A DNA stretch of 64,000 nucleotides from CAZIDL01 sp964537825 (GTDB taxonomy: Bacteria > Bacteroidota > Bacteroidia > Flavobacteriales_D > CAYVSK01). The position numbers and the translations under genes were made by a program. The stretch spans positions 78,810-142,809 of the forward strand of contig CAZIDL010000001.1 of NCBI GenBank assembly GCA_964537825.1. The letters are read 5' to 3'. Positions 33,901 to 42,368 of this stretch are shown here, in pieces. Numbering within the stretch: the first letter of the stretch is position 1; every line of letters begins with the position of its first letter. The notes beneath the pieces are model-generated. The model was not told the DNA's origin and searched no databases. It was given only the letters and a program-made list of their open reading frames with translations.

Positions 33901-34670
33901 AATCCTATAAGACCTATGGCAATCTGGACTTCGGGACCGTCAAGGGGATGACCCTTAAATACGACCTGCGGAAAGCCACCCGCTCGGACAACATTCGTCT
34001 GAAGGCTTATTATACGCTGCAGTTCGCCAATGGAACGGGATCCGATTTCGAGACCCAACAGAATCTGATCAATTCCGATCAGCCGAACCTGCGAACGGTA
34101 ACACCGCTGAACTTTGATCAGCGGCATCAATTCCAGATCACAGGGGATCTTCGGTTCCCGGCTAAGGATTACAACGGCCCTACGATCAATGGGGTTAAGA
34201 TCCTTAAGAACACGGGGCTCAACATTCAGTCCAATTTCGGTTCCGGAACCCCTTATAGTGCGCTGAACTTCTCCCTTCCCGCTCAATCCACGTCCAGTCC
34301 AGGGACGCGCGCGATCGACGGGGGTATCAACGGATCCCGCAAACCTTGGCAGTTCCGCGTGGATGCGCAGATCGACCGGGATATTCGGCTTAACTTCGGT
34401 AATGAGGATGGTGAGAAAAAGAAGACCGCCAATCTCAACATCTATTTGCGCATCAACAACCTCTTTAACAATCTGAACGTGACCAATGTGTACGGGTATA
34501 CCGGCAACCCGGACAACGATGGTTACCTCTCCGCAGCACGTTGGCAACGTCGGATCGAAGAACAGCGGTCCGAGGAATCTTACCGGGACATGTACAAAAT
34601 GAAGATGAACGACCCGTACAATTACGGAACCCCCCGAACGATACGGCTCGGTGCTCGTTTGGACTTCTAA
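30987..34670 (+). CDS. TonB-dependent receptor with carboxypeptidase-regulatory-like N-terminal domain
   Basis: A 1227-residue outer-membrane protein. Signal peptide to about residue 23 (AGTAVKGQ). A CarboxypepD_reg-like beta-sandwich covers about 27-108 (GEIQGKVINKKTGKPVPYANVV, GTYTVVASFTGFKKKTV). The plug domain spans about 120-235 (LPSRGVQGIATTVGGVYQSPG, LNVRGSRGNATDYYIDGVKV, TTGGIPAQYGDATGGIISITT). The barrel extends to the terminal aromatic RTIRLGARLDF. It has long extracellular loops rich in Asp/Gly. There is no SusD partner; instead a large secreted protein and a PorV-type barrel follow in the same orientation. It may act as a TonB-energised importer or, as part of this trio, in assembly or presentation of the secreted protein. 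Confidence 0.92.
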   Translation: MPRRISTLLAFLFFLAGTAVKGQVTSGEIQGKVINKKTGKPVPYANVVAIQDGSQVGGNTTNEKGKYSIKPLDAGTYTVVASFTGFKKKTVTGVKVNSGDIAFVDIKMAPSGYQTETVEKVAYKEPLIQKTTGADDVTDAEEIKKLPSRGVQGIATTVGGVYQSPGGGQLNVRGSRGNATDYYIDGVKVRGSTNLPQSAIQEVSVTTGGIPAQYGDATGGIISITTRGPRPEYNGSIEAVSSGFKSGDNVYGLDSYGYNLVEGNISGPIWRRPDTAENSQPIMGFMLSANYTHQLDPRPTAAPNWVVKDDVRDSLIENPLRRGGPQQGAFQNAEFLTKDDFRKQAWRPNASSDELSLSGKIDVNLAKRTNLTFGGNFNYNKRRGTPYNYSVFNSANNPLFTDLDWRAFAKFSQRLKTEGDEKEGDASTLSNVYYQLQVDYSKETARREDAKHGDNLFNYGYIGKFKVHKTRSYDIREGGYRVHDGFRDTLVTFEPSDKNEAMAATTQQYFQLYDNPDGRYENFNQIRQGNGLLNGDQPGQVYDIWTNVGTRYNNFVRQNNSQLRFTGRGSADLGDHALQIGFEYEQRVDRSFGISPVGLWDRMRQLANFHLEELDRDDSIVSQAGQFTQIDYRRNVGDDQAYFDEQLRESLGYDVRGRDYIQVDSIDPGHYSLDMFSADELLNNGDNLVSYYGYDHTGDKLEENPTLEDFFRATEDGTGENGDGGVKSRPIGAYRPIYMAGYIMDEFTLDDIVFNVGLRVSRFDANQKVLKDKYLTKQAYTAGEKPDFGGGHPSTISDDAVIYVDDAADPSTVKGYRSGDDWFNANGEPVNDPQVITGPTGIQPYLVNPEKEVDGRKISIDAFKDYEPQVNLLPRIAFSFNVRDDASFFAHYDVLAKRPRADVARLDPIDYFYIENRDANLNNPKLQPEKTIDYEVGFQQTLSNRSALKISAFYREMRNMVQITRVVGAYPQSYKTYGNLDFGTVKGMTLKYDLRKATRSDNIRLKAYYTLQFANGTGSDFETQQNLINSDQPNLRTVTPLNFDQRHQFQITGDLRFPAKDYNGPTINGVKILKNTGLNIQSNFGSGTPYSALNFSLPAQSTSSPGTRAIDGGINGSRKPWQFRVDAQIDRDIRLNFGNEDGEKKKTANLNIYLRINNLFNNLNVTNVYGYTGNPDNDGYLSAARWQRRIEEQRSEESYRDMYKMKMNDPYNYGTPRTIRLGARLDF

Positions 34671-34695
34671 GCTCTTGAACGAAAACTCGTTAGAT

Positions 34696-37600
34696 ATGTC
34701 TTCCCCACGAACCAGATCCAGTGCTCTCCTGCTGATCGCGCTTTTTATCACGGCCTTCGCGGGGGCTCGTGAGCCTGATGATATGAAGAGTAGCAGCTCT
34801 TCTCAGCAAGGAAAGAGCAATAAGTCCCTGGCTGCTCAATGTGCTGGCCCTACAGAAGCTACGGAGTTGGCATTTAATAACGTGCGGACTTTGATCCAAA
34901 CGAGCGGGGATATGTGGTGGGACTATATTCAGCCCCGGTATGAGGTTCCCAAAGGCTCCGGAAAAAATGCATTGTTCGCCGGTGCCCTGTGGCTCGGAGG
35001 GGAGGATGTTAACCAACAATTGAAATTGGCTGCCCATACGTTCGGACCTTCCCGAGGGAATTTCGATTTCTGGACCGGCCCTCTTACGACCGACGGTGCT
35101 GCTACCATTACGCCTCCCGTTTGCCAGAAGTACGACAAGCATTGGGTGATAACCCGTAAACAAGTGCAGAAACACGTGGCATGGGCACAGAATCCCAGTG
35201 ATTTCCCCAATTATACCATTCCTCCCGCCATCCAGAATTGGCCTGCCCACGGGGATGTGAGCAAAGGACAGTCTTATTACCTGGCGCCTTTCTACGACTT
35301 CCAGAGCGGGGAGCCAGGGAAGACCTCCAATGCTACTTATGAGCCGGAGAACGGGGATTATCCGCATTACGATCTTAAGCGCGAGATCGATTGCCGGAAA
35401 AACCGATTGGTGACCCTGTTCGGGGATAAGACCTTCTGGTGGGTCTTTAACGACAAGGGAAACGTTCATACGGAGACGCAAGGGGATCCGATCGGTATGG
35501 AGATCCGGGCTCAAGCCTTTGCATTCGCTACCAACGACGCGGTGAACGACATGACCTTTTACAACTATCAGTTGATCAATCGGGGTTCGCAGACCCTGAC
35601 CCAAACCCACTTTGCTCAATGGGTGGATGCGGACCTCGGTTGTGCCAATGATGATTACGTGGGGTGTGACGTTAGCCGAGGACTTGGATTCGCCTATAAT
35701 GGGGATAACTTCGATGAAGATTGCGCGGGCGCTAGTGGTTATGGTGATGGCCCTCCTGCTATCGGTGTGGACTTTTTCGAAGGTCCCTATCAGGACAGTA
35801 CCGGTACGGCCAATGCGACGGGCATAGGACCTGATCAGGCTGTTGCTGGAAATGGTGTTGGGTATGGGGATTCGATCGTGGACAACGAACGCTTTGGAAT
35901 GCGTCACTTCTTCTATTACAACAGAGGAAGTGGTCCCCGCGGTGACCCACAGATCGCCACCGAGTATTTCAATTATATGCGCGGGTTTTGGAGGGATGGC
36001 ACCCGCCTTACATACGGTGGGAATGGGTATGACCCGTCGGGGACCGATCCCCCTGCTGACTTCATGTTCCCGGGTTCCTCCGACCCCCTTGGATGGGGAA
36101 CACCTACCACGAGCGGTGCTATGCCCACATGGACGGAAAAGACCGCTGGCAATCAGGCAGGGGACAGGCGCTTCATCCAATCGGCCGGACCTTTCACCCT
36201 TAAGCCCGGTGATGTGAACGATATCACGGTCGGGGTGGTCTATGCGAAGGCCGCTTCAGGTGATGCTTTTGCATCGGTTAATGCTGTTAAAACAGCTGAC
36301 AGCAAGGCCCAATCCCTTTTCGACAATTGCTTTGAAGTGCTCAACGGGCCAGATGCACCAATATTGGAGATCCAGGAGCTCGATCAGGAACTGGTCCTTA
36401 CCCTTTCCAATCCGGAGATCTCCAACAACTACAAGGAGAACTACGAGCAGGTGGATCCCTTCATACCGGATTCCGTGACCGAATCCTTCCAGGACTGTGT
36501 CGATGTTTCTGGAAATACCGATTCAGCGGTCGTTTTCGATTCCCTCGTTGCTGCTGATAAGACCTACGATTTTCAAGGATACCGGATCTATCAGGTCCGG
36601 AATGCGAACGTTGGGCCTTCCGATCTTGATGATCCGGATCAGGCACGCCTTGTTGCCCAGGTCGATAAAAAAGATGGTGTGACCTCCCTTATCAATTACA
36701 ACCTGGATGACCAATTGGGTGCTCCCGTGCCGGTCAAAAAGGCGGATAGCGTGAATCAGGGCATATCCCACTCCTTCAGTGTCACAGAGGACCAATTCGC
36801 CCAAGGGGAGTCCCAATTGATCAATCACCAGGAGTATTACTTCATGGCGATCGCCTATTCCCACAACAATTTCAAAGACTACGATCCCAACGATCCGGAG
36901 GCATTGGACGGTCAGAAACAACCCTACCTGGCCAGTCGACGTTCCGGCGATAAGTCCTCTATTCAAGCTGTTGGAGGAACTCCTCATATCGTTTCCCCTG
37001 AAAGCGGGGGTACGGTGCAGAACGCTGATTTCGGTGAGGGCGTTCCTGTGACCCGTATCGAAGGAAGAGGGAACGGAGGTCACGTTGTCGATCTTACCGA
37101 AGAAGCGGAGGAAAAAGTCCTGGAGGAGAACGAGGTCGAGGACCTTACCTATCAAGCCGGTGCAACCCCGATCGAAGTGAAAGTGATCGACCCGCTTAAC
37201 GTTCCGGATGCCGAATTCGAGCTTCGCTTCCGAACCGATTCCGGTGCGAAGAACGTGGATGAGGCTGAATGGACCCTCGAGAATCTGAAGACCGGTAAAG
37301 TGATCTCTTCTACGAAAGCGATCGATACCCGGTACGAGCAGGTCATACCACAATGGGGGATCTCGATAACCATCGAACAGTATGATGACTATGGTCCTAA
37401 CTGTCAGGATAAAGAATCCGGTTACGCGCCGCCATTGGAAGCGAACATCGAATACGAGAATTCACAGGATCAGTGGCTTTCTGGTATTCAGGATGGAGAA
37501 GGGAATAGCGGTAGAAATTGGATCCTCTCCGGTAACCAAACGGATGCTTTCAGGGGTTGCCGGAACGACATTCAAGGTCCGGACTATACCATGGACCCAC

Positions 37601-38730
37601 CCCAAGCTTATGAGACCCTGCTGCAAGGAACCTGGGCTCCATATGCCCTCGTTTCGAAATGCGGTCAGCATCCGCGTGCTGTGCATCCGCAGCAGGGATG
37701 TTCCTTCCCCGTGCACTTGTCCGAATTGAGGAGCGTTGATATCGTCTTTACGGACGATAAGGATAAATGGACCCGTTGCCCGGTCCTAGAGACACAAGGG
37801 TCCTCTTCCCTCGCGGAAGGGAAGGTGGATAAGCTCGAGCTCAGGGATGCTCCTGCGGTGGATAAAGAGGGGAATCCGGATAATTCCGGAAAGACCGGTA
37901 TGGGTTGGTTCCCCGGCTATGCGATCGATGTCGAGACCGGAGAAAGGTTGAACATGGCCTTTGGCGAGGATTCTTGGCTCGCCGGAGAGAACGGAGCGGA
38001 TATGAAGTGGAACCCCACTTCCAAGCTCTACTCAGATAACAGTTTTGATACCCTCTTCGGTGGAAAGCATTACATCTACGTCTTTGCTGAGAACAAAATT
38101 CCTTCTATCCCTTCCATGGATTCCATGCCAGCCTATGATAAGGGGCAATTCCTTTATGACCGTCTAAAAGATGGCCTTAGTGGACCTGAACATTACGATG
38201 TGTGGAAACAGTGTATGTGGGTCGGCGCTCCCTTGCTTCGGGAAGAAGAGGAGCTCCTTTCCAACGAAGCCAAGGTCCGTCTCCGTGTTGGGACCAAGTA
38301 TGAACGATTCAAGACAGGGAACGACGTGGAGAACGATCTGAATCCCATGTACCAATTCTCCACTTCGGGCGTGGCCACGGAGAAGCGGAACACGGCTTTA
38401 CTAAAGGATGAGGTCCTCGACACCATCAATGTGGTGCCGAATCCCTATTACGCTTATTCCAATTATGAAGGAAGCCGTCTCGACAACCGGATCAAGATCA
38501 TTAACCTTCCCGAAAAGGCTACGATCAAGATCTACGATATCAGCGGGACCCTTATCCGAACGCTCGATAAGGATAACTCCTCCACGGAGATCGAATGGGA
38601 CCTTCGTAATGACGCACGCATTCCGATCTCAGGCGGGATGTACATGATCCATGTTAAAGTACCGAACGTCGGCGAGACCACGCTCAAGTGGTTCGGGGCA
38701 ATGCGACCCACTGACCTCGAGAACTTCTAA
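34696..38730 (+). CDS. very large secreted protein with T9SS-like C-terminal domain
   Basis: 1344 residues, no recognised enzyme family. N-terminal signal segment (LLLIALFITAFAGA) followed by a Ser/Lys-rich linker, then a conserved-looking block with repeated Trp/Tyr and Asn/Gly turns (SGDMWWDYIQPRYEVPK, FAGALWLGGEDVN). The middle has many Asp-rich turns (YDPNDPEALDG) and several Cys that could form disulfides. The C-terminus (VVPNPYYAYSNYEGSRLDN, ATIKIYDISGTLIRTL, GGMYMIHVKVP, LKWFGAMRPTDLENF) resembles the FlgD-like / T9SS sorting class. It lies 25 bases after the TonB receptor and 32 bases before the PorV-like gene. It is probably cell-surface attached or released. Start ATG 34696 gives the signal peptide. 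Confidence 0.85.
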   Translation: MSSPRTRSSALLLIALFITAFAGAREPDDMKSSSSSQQGKSNKSLAAQCAGPTEATELAFNNVRTLIQTSGDMWWDYIQPRYEVPKGSGKNALFAGALWLGGEDVNQQLKLAAHTFGPSRGNFDFWTGPLTTDGAATITPPVCQKYDKHWVITRKQVQKHVAWAQNPSDFPNYTIPPAIQNWPAHGDVSKGQSYYLAPFYDFQSGEPGKTSNATYEPENGDYPHYDLKREIDCRKNRLVTLFGDKTFWWVFNDKGNVHTETQGDPIGMEIRAQAFAFATNDAVNDMTFYNYQLINRGSQTLTQTHFAQWVDADLGCANDDYVGCDVSRGLGFAYNGDNFDEDCAGASGYGDGPPAIGVDFFEGPYQDSTGTANATGIGPDQAVAGNGVGYGDSIVDNERFGMRHFFYYNRGSGPRGDPQIATEYFNYMRGFWRDGTRLTYGGNGYDPSGTDPPADFMFPGSSDPLGWGTPTTSGAMPTWTEKTAGNQAGDRRFIQSAGPFTLKPGDVNDITVGVVYAKAASGDAFASVNAVKTADSKAQSLFDNCFEVLNGPDAPILEIQELDQELVLTLSNPEISNNYKENYEQVDPFIPDSVTESFQDCVDVSGNTDSAVVFDSLVAADKTYDFQGYRIYQVRNANVGPSDLDDPDQARLVAQVDKKDGVTSLINYNLDDQLGAPVPVKKADSVNQGISHSFSVTEDQFAQGESQLINHQEYYFMAIAYSHNNFKDYDPNDPEALDGQKQPYLASRRSGDKSSIQAVGGTPHIVSPESGGTVQNADFGEGVPVTRIEGRGNGGHVVDLTEEAEEKVLEENEVEDLTYQAGATPIEVKVIDPLNVPDAEFELRFRTDSGAKNVDEAEWTLENLKTGKVISSTKAIDTRYEQVIPQWGISITIEQYDDYGPNCQDKESGYAPPLEANIEYENSQDQWLSGIQDGEGNSGRNWILSGNQTDAFRGCRNDIQGPDYTMDPPQAYETLLQGTWAPYALVSKCGQHPRAVHPQQGCSFPVHLSELRSVDIVFTDDKDKWTRCPVLETQGSSSLAEGKVDKLELRDAPAVDKEGNPDNSGKTGMGWFPGYAIDVETGERLNMAFGEDSWLAGENGADMKWNPTSKLYSDNSFDTLFGGKHYIYVFAENKIPSIPSMDSMPAYDKGQFLYDRLKDGLSGPEHYDVWKQCMWVGAPLLREEEELLSNEAKVRLRVGTKYERFKTGNDVENDLNPMYQFSTSGVATEKRNTALLKDEVLDTINVVPNPYYAYSNYEGSRLDNRIKIINLPEKATIKIYDISGTLIRTLDKDNSSTEIEWDLRNDARIPISGGMYMIHVKVPNVGETTLKWFGAMRPTDLENF

Positions 38731-38762
38731 ATGATGTCCCCCTTTTTTGAAATTCAAGGAAG

Positions 38763-39830
38763 ATGATGATGATGCTAAGTAGTCGATTCGATAAGCTTTG
38801 CAGCTTGGTCCTGGTAAGCCTTCTCTTCTTACCCGTAAGTCTTTTTGCTGGTAACGAGGATCGGGCAGGCTCAGCTGGTGGAACCCAATTGCTGGTGAAT
38901 CCCTGGGCCCGCAATACTGGATTCGCAGGAGCGAACGGCGCTTCTGTCAATGGGATCGAAGCCAGTTTTCTCAATGTTTCAGGTATGGCCATGACCGAGG
39001 GCACGGAGCTGATGTTCTCCCATTCCAGGTGGTTGGCCGGCAGTGGCGTTGGTATCAACACCCTCGGCCTTTCCCAAAAAGTCGGTGATACAGCTGCCAA
39101 GAACGCCATGGGATTGACGGTCATGAGCATGAACTTCGGGGACATCCCTATTACCACGACATCGAATCCGAATGGTGGTTTGGGGACCTATTCGCCGAAC
39201 TTCATCAACGTGGGGCTCTCCTACGCCAAAGGATTCACTCGGACCATCTACGGGGGCTTCAATCTCAAGATCCTTTCTCAAGGGGTGAGCGATATGAAAG
39301 CAATGGGTGTTGCTATAGATGCCGGAATCCGCTACATCACCGGATCAAGGGATCAACTCAAATTCGGGATCGCGCTTAAGAACGTGGGACCGCCCATGAA
39401 ATTCGGGGGAGATGGACTTTCTTTTACGAGCGAAGGGCCGAACTCTGGAAATCAAATGACCGTTCGGCATCGCTCAGATGCCTTCGAACTTCCATCGCTC
39501 TTGAACATTTCGGGCTCTTATGACATAAAGGTTCCGGATGATCATGGAGTGACCGTCCATGGTACTTTTGTGTCCAATTCCTTTACAAAAGACCAGGTGC
39601 GTGGAGGGCTCGAATACTCCTATAAAGAACTGATCACCATTCGGGGAGGATATATCTGGGAAGATGGGATGAACAAGCCAGCTGAACGAACAACGGTCTT
39701 TACCGGTCCTACAGCTGGTGTTTCCATTTCTCCGGATTTCGGAGGACTCCAGTTCTCCTTTGATTATTCTTATCGGGGAACCAGTCCGTATAATGGGATC
39801 CACAGTATCGGAGCTCGGATAAGACTTTGA
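38763..39830 (+). CDS. PorV/PorQ-family outer-membrane barrel protein
   Basis: 355 residues with a signal peptide (LVLVSLLFLPVSLFAG). The FadL-like 14-strand family shows NPWARNTGFAGANGASVNGIEASFLNVSGMA near the N-terminus, the SYAKGFTRTIYGGFNLKIL region and a C-terminal IHSIGARIRL strand. PorV (LptO) is the T9SS outer-membrane shuttle that receives cargo; PorQ helps position PorZ. Here the gene sits behind a TonB receptor and a T9SS-type cargo, so it is likely a specialised paralogue rather than the housekeeping PorV. Start lies in ATGATGATGATG, so which ATG is used is unclear. Confidence 0.87.
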   Translation: MMMMLSSRFDKLCSLVLVSLLFLPVSLFAGNEDRAGSAGGTQLLVNPWARNTGFAGANGASVNGIEASFLNVSGMAMTEGTELMFSHSRWLAGSGVGINTLGLSQKVGDTAAKNAMGLTVMSMNFGDIPITTTSNPNGGLGTYSPNFINVGLSYAKGFTRTIYGGFNLKILSQGVSDMKAMGVAIDAGIRYITGSRDQLKFGIALKNVGPPMKFGGDGLSFTSEGPNSGNQMTVRHRSDAFELPSLLNISGSYDIKVPDDHGVTVHGTFVSNSFTKDQVRGGLEYSYKELITIRGGYIWEDGMNKPAERTTVFTGPTAGVSISPDFGGLQFSFDYSYRGTSPYNGIHSIGARIRL

Positions 39831-39908
39831 GTTCCAAAAAATACGGCCGAATCCCCTCCTGATCTTTTAACTTAGTGAATTACGAAAGGGCCGCCCGACC
39901 GGACGGTC

Positions 39909-39916
39909 CATTTTTG
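39909..39916 (+). promoter_or_regulatory. possible -7 promoter element of greA
   Basis: CATTTTTG matches the TAnnTTTG consensus except the first base and lies 44 bases before the greA ATG. GACCGGACGGTC just upstream contains a small inverted repeat. Confidence 0.3.
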
Positions 39917-39960
39917 TCCAGACTCCGTACCGAGCAGTAGGGACCCAAAAGAAAGGAACA

Positions 39961-40434
39961 ATGGGTAAAGTGACCTATTATACCAAACAGGGGCTTGAAG
40001 ACCTGAAACAGGAGCTCGAGCAGAAGAAGAACGTCGAGCGCCCTAAGATCTCTCAGCAGATCGCTGAAGCCAGGGAAAAAGGCGATCTCTCCGAGAACGC
40101 TGAATACGATGCTGCAAAGGAGGCCCAGGGACTGCTGGAAGCAGAGATCGCTCAATTGGAAGAGAAACTGGCCAATGCTCGATTGGTCGATGAAGATAAG
40201 ATCGACGATTCCAAGGTCTATATTTTATCAACCGTTACCATCAAGGAAAAGAATAGCGGTTCTAAGATGAATTATACCCTCGTGGCCGAGAATGAAGCCG
40301 ATATCAAGAAAGGAAAGATCTCGGTTGAATCGCCGATCGGAAAGGGATTGCTCGGGAAAGGGAAAGGCGAAGTCGCTGAGATCGAGACGCCTGCCGGCAC
40401 GAAGGAATTCGAGATCGTGGATATCACCCGATGA
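39961..40434 (+). CDS. greA: transcription elongation factor GreA
   Basis: 157 residues that rescue backtracked RNA polymerase by stimulating transcript cleavage. The N-terminal coiled coil has the acidic tip GDLSENAEYDAAKEAQG (about 41-57), with the catalytic Asp/Glu pair. The C-terminal FKBP-like domain has TLVAENEADIKKGKISVESPIG and closes with FEIVDI. Length is standard. It overlaps the HIT gene by 4 bases (ATGA), so the two are translationally coupled. Confidence 0.97.
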   Translation: MGKVTYYTKQGLEDLKQELEQKKNVERPKISQQIAEAREKGDLSENAEYDAAKEAQGLLEAEIAQLEEKLANARLVDEDKIDDSKVYILSTVTIKEKNSGSKMNYTLVAENEADIKKGKISVESPIGKGLLGKGKGEVAEIETPAGTKEFEIVDITR

Positions 40435-40826
40435 GCAGCATTTTCACCAAGATCATTCGAAGGGAAATACCTGGCCATATCGTGGCCGAGGACGCTGACT
40501 GCTGTGCCTTTCTTGACGTTAATCCCCTTGCGAGGGGGCATACCCTCGTCGTTCCTAAGAAGGAAGTGGACCGTTTATGGGATCTCGATGATGCGACTTA
40601 TCAGGCATTGACCCTTTTCTCCAAAAAGGTCGCTGAAGGCATCGAAAAAGTGATCCCTTGTGATCGGGTCGGAGTGGCGGTCCTCGGGTTAGAAGTTCCC
40701 CATGCCCACATCCATTTGGTCCCGATCAATAGCGAAGGAGACCTGAACTTCGCCAATCCCAGGGTCGATCTTTCCGATGCGGAAATGCGCGAGGTGGCCG
40801 AGCAAATAGCAGGAAAACTCTCATAG
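40431..40826 (+). CDS. HIT-family nucleotide-binding protein (Hint-like)
   Basis: A 131-residue purine nucleoside phosphoramidase-like protein. The triad motif VPHAHIHLVPI (about 86-96) is complete, and the N-terminal SIFTKIIRREIPGHIVAED is the family start. Homologues hydrolyse AMP-linked phosphoramidates; the physiological substrate is unclear. It is coupled to greA upstream, and its last codons overlap by 6 bases the end of the convergent ruvC. Confidence 0.93.
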   Translation: MSSIFTKIIRREIPGHIVAEDADCCAFLDVNPLARGHTLVVPKKEVDRLWDLDDATYQALTLFSKKVAEGIEKVIPCDRVGVAVLGLEVPHAHIHLVPINSEGDLNFANPRVDLSDAEMREVAEQIAGKLS

Positions 40827-41381
40827 CTTCTTTCCGGGATTCTGCTTCAGATAAGTTTTCCAATCGCTGTATCCCCCTTTTCCCTTGCCTTTCCCTTTCC
40901 GATAGGCCTGGAAATAATGACAAAGAGCTACTGCAGTGCCGTCCGTGGCATCCAGCTCCTTGGGTGTTTCGGGCATTCGCAGGATCGAAGCGAGCATCCC
41001 GGCAACTTGCTCTTTTGATGCTTTCCCGTTACCTGTAATGGCTTGTTTGACCTTCCGGGGAGAATATTCCCGGATGGGTACATCCCGAGAGAGGGCTGCT
41101 GCCATGGCGACGCCCTGAGCTCTTCCCAATTTCAGCATCGATTGGACGTTCTTACCGAAGAACGGGGCTTCTACCGCGAATTCATCCGGAAGATGTTCCT
41201 CGACAAGGTCGCGGGTGCTCTGAAAGATCTTTTGTAGCTTGTAGGCGTGGTCGGAATATTTGGATAGGTCGAGGTAACCCATGCAAATAAGCTTCGCTTC
41301 CTTACCTTCGATAAGGACCACACCATAACCCATGATCGTGGTTCCCGGGTCGATACCTAAAATAACGGTGTCATCGGCCAT
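40821..41381 (-). CDS. ruvC: Holliday junction resolvase RuvC
   Basis: 186 residues, endonuclease that resolves four-way junctions with RuvAB. Catalytic acids are seen in ILGIDPGTTIMGYGV (Asp about 10), FAVEAPFFGKNVQSMLKLGRAQG (Glu about 70) and LDATDGTAVALCHYF (Asp in the last motif). The C-terminus is a basic tail (RKGKGKGKGGYSD). ruvA and ruvB are elsewhere. Only 12 bases separate its start from the divergent membrane-protein gene. Confidence 0.95.
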   Translation of the reverse strand: MADDTVILGIDPGTTIMGYGVVLIEGKEAKLICMGYLDLSKYSDHAYKLQKIFQSTRDLVEEHLPDEFAVEAPFFGKNVQSMLKLGRAQGVAMAAALSRDVPIREYSPRKVKQAITGNGKASKEQVAGMLASILRMPETPKELDATDGTAVALCHYFQAYRKGKGKGKGGYSDWKTYLKQNPGKKL

Positions 41382-41393
41382 TGAAGCAATGCT

Positions 41394-42365
41394 ATGCTAA
41401 AGAGGGTCACAACCGTACCAAAAGCACGTATCGAAAGGGTTGTCCCTTTGCTGATCTTCCTTCTGGCCCTTTGGTCGATCGGAGATGAACTCCCCGGTCT
41501 CAAAGATATGAAGATCCGCTCCCTTTTTGAGGCTTGGCCGCTGATGGCTTTTCTGCTGATCGGATCCGTACTCAATTGGGGAACTGAGGCACTGAAATGG
41601 TATTGCATCGGGAGGAAGAGCATCGGGCTTTCCTTCCCCAAAGCACTGAAAGGAGTGCTTACCGGGACTGCTATCGGGATGTGGATGCCCGGACGCGTTG
41701 GTCCCTGGATCGGGAAACTTTTCTATGTTCCCTCAGAAAAGAGGGGCAAAGCCCTTTACCCACTGATGGCGTCCGGAGGGGTCCAGTTCTTCGTAACCCT
41801 TCTCCTCGCTTCCATGGCTCTTTTGATGTGGAGTTTCTACAAACCGGCCGGTCCTTTTCCCGCATCAGCTTTTCTGGACCATGCCTTTCTCTTCACCATT
41901 CTCTTCCTCACGCTTGGGATAGGGAGCTATTACCTCCTTCAAAGTTCATGGGGCCGGAAAGCCATCGATCGGATGGGGTTCCGCTCGGATGACCTGCTGA
42001 CCTTCAGGGATCTTTCCTTCACTTTGTATTCTAAGGTCTTTGGGCTTGCTTCGCTCCGTTATCTGGTTTTTCTATTTCAATTCGTGGCCGTTCTGCGTTT
42101 CTGGCTTCCGGGTTCGGATATTGGCGCGCTATTGCTCGCTATCCCTGTGATCCTTCTCATCATCACCGTGCTCCCTTCTTTTGTGCTCGCAAAACTCGGA
42201 GTCCGGGAGATGGTGATCGTAGCAGTAATGGCACCCCTTTTTGGTCATGAAGAACGCCTGATCCTGGCCTCTTTTTCGATATGGATCGTGAATCTTGCCC
42301 TGCCGGCACTGGTCGGAGCGATCGTTGCGCTTATTTCACGCTTTTCTTTTCGCCAAACGACCTGA
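41394..42365 (+). CDS. LPG-synthase-TM / flippase-like integral membrane protein
   Basis: 323 residues with about seven to eight hydrophobic helices (VVPLLIFLLALW, MAFLLIGSVLNWGTEALKW, FFVTLLLASMALLMW, FLFTILFLTLGIGSYYLL, ALLLAIPVILLIITVL, ALPALVGAIVAL). The motif GTAIGMWMPGRVGPWIGKL and the late LAKLGVREMVIVA match the AglD2/MprF transmembrane family (UPF0104), thought to move lipids or lipid-linked sugars. It lacks a catalytic aminoacyl domain. It starts 12 bases from ruvC and is followed by a glycosyltransferase after 3 bases, pointing to surface-glycan or lipid modification. Confidence 0.8.
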   Translation: MLKRVTTVPKARIERVVPLLIFLLALWSIGDELPGLKDMKIRSLFEAWPLMAFLLIGSVLNWGTEALKWYCIGRKSIGLSFPKALKGVLTGTAIGMWMPGRVGPWIGKLFYVPSEKRGKALYPLMASGGVQFFVTLLLASMALLMWSFYKPAGPFPASAFLDHAFLFTILFLTLGIGSYYLLQSSWGRKAIDRMGFRSDDLLTFRDLSFTLYSKVFGLASLRYLVFLFQFVAVLRFWLPGSDIGALLLAIPVILLIITVLPSFVLAKLGVREMVIVAVMAPLFGHEERLILASFSIWIVNLALPALVGAIVALISRFSFRQTT

Positions 42366-42368
42366 GGG

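Noticed and set aside
34690..36180. 496-codon minus-strand open frame
   Set aside because: Lies opposite the secreted 1344-residue gene and has no recognisable domain.
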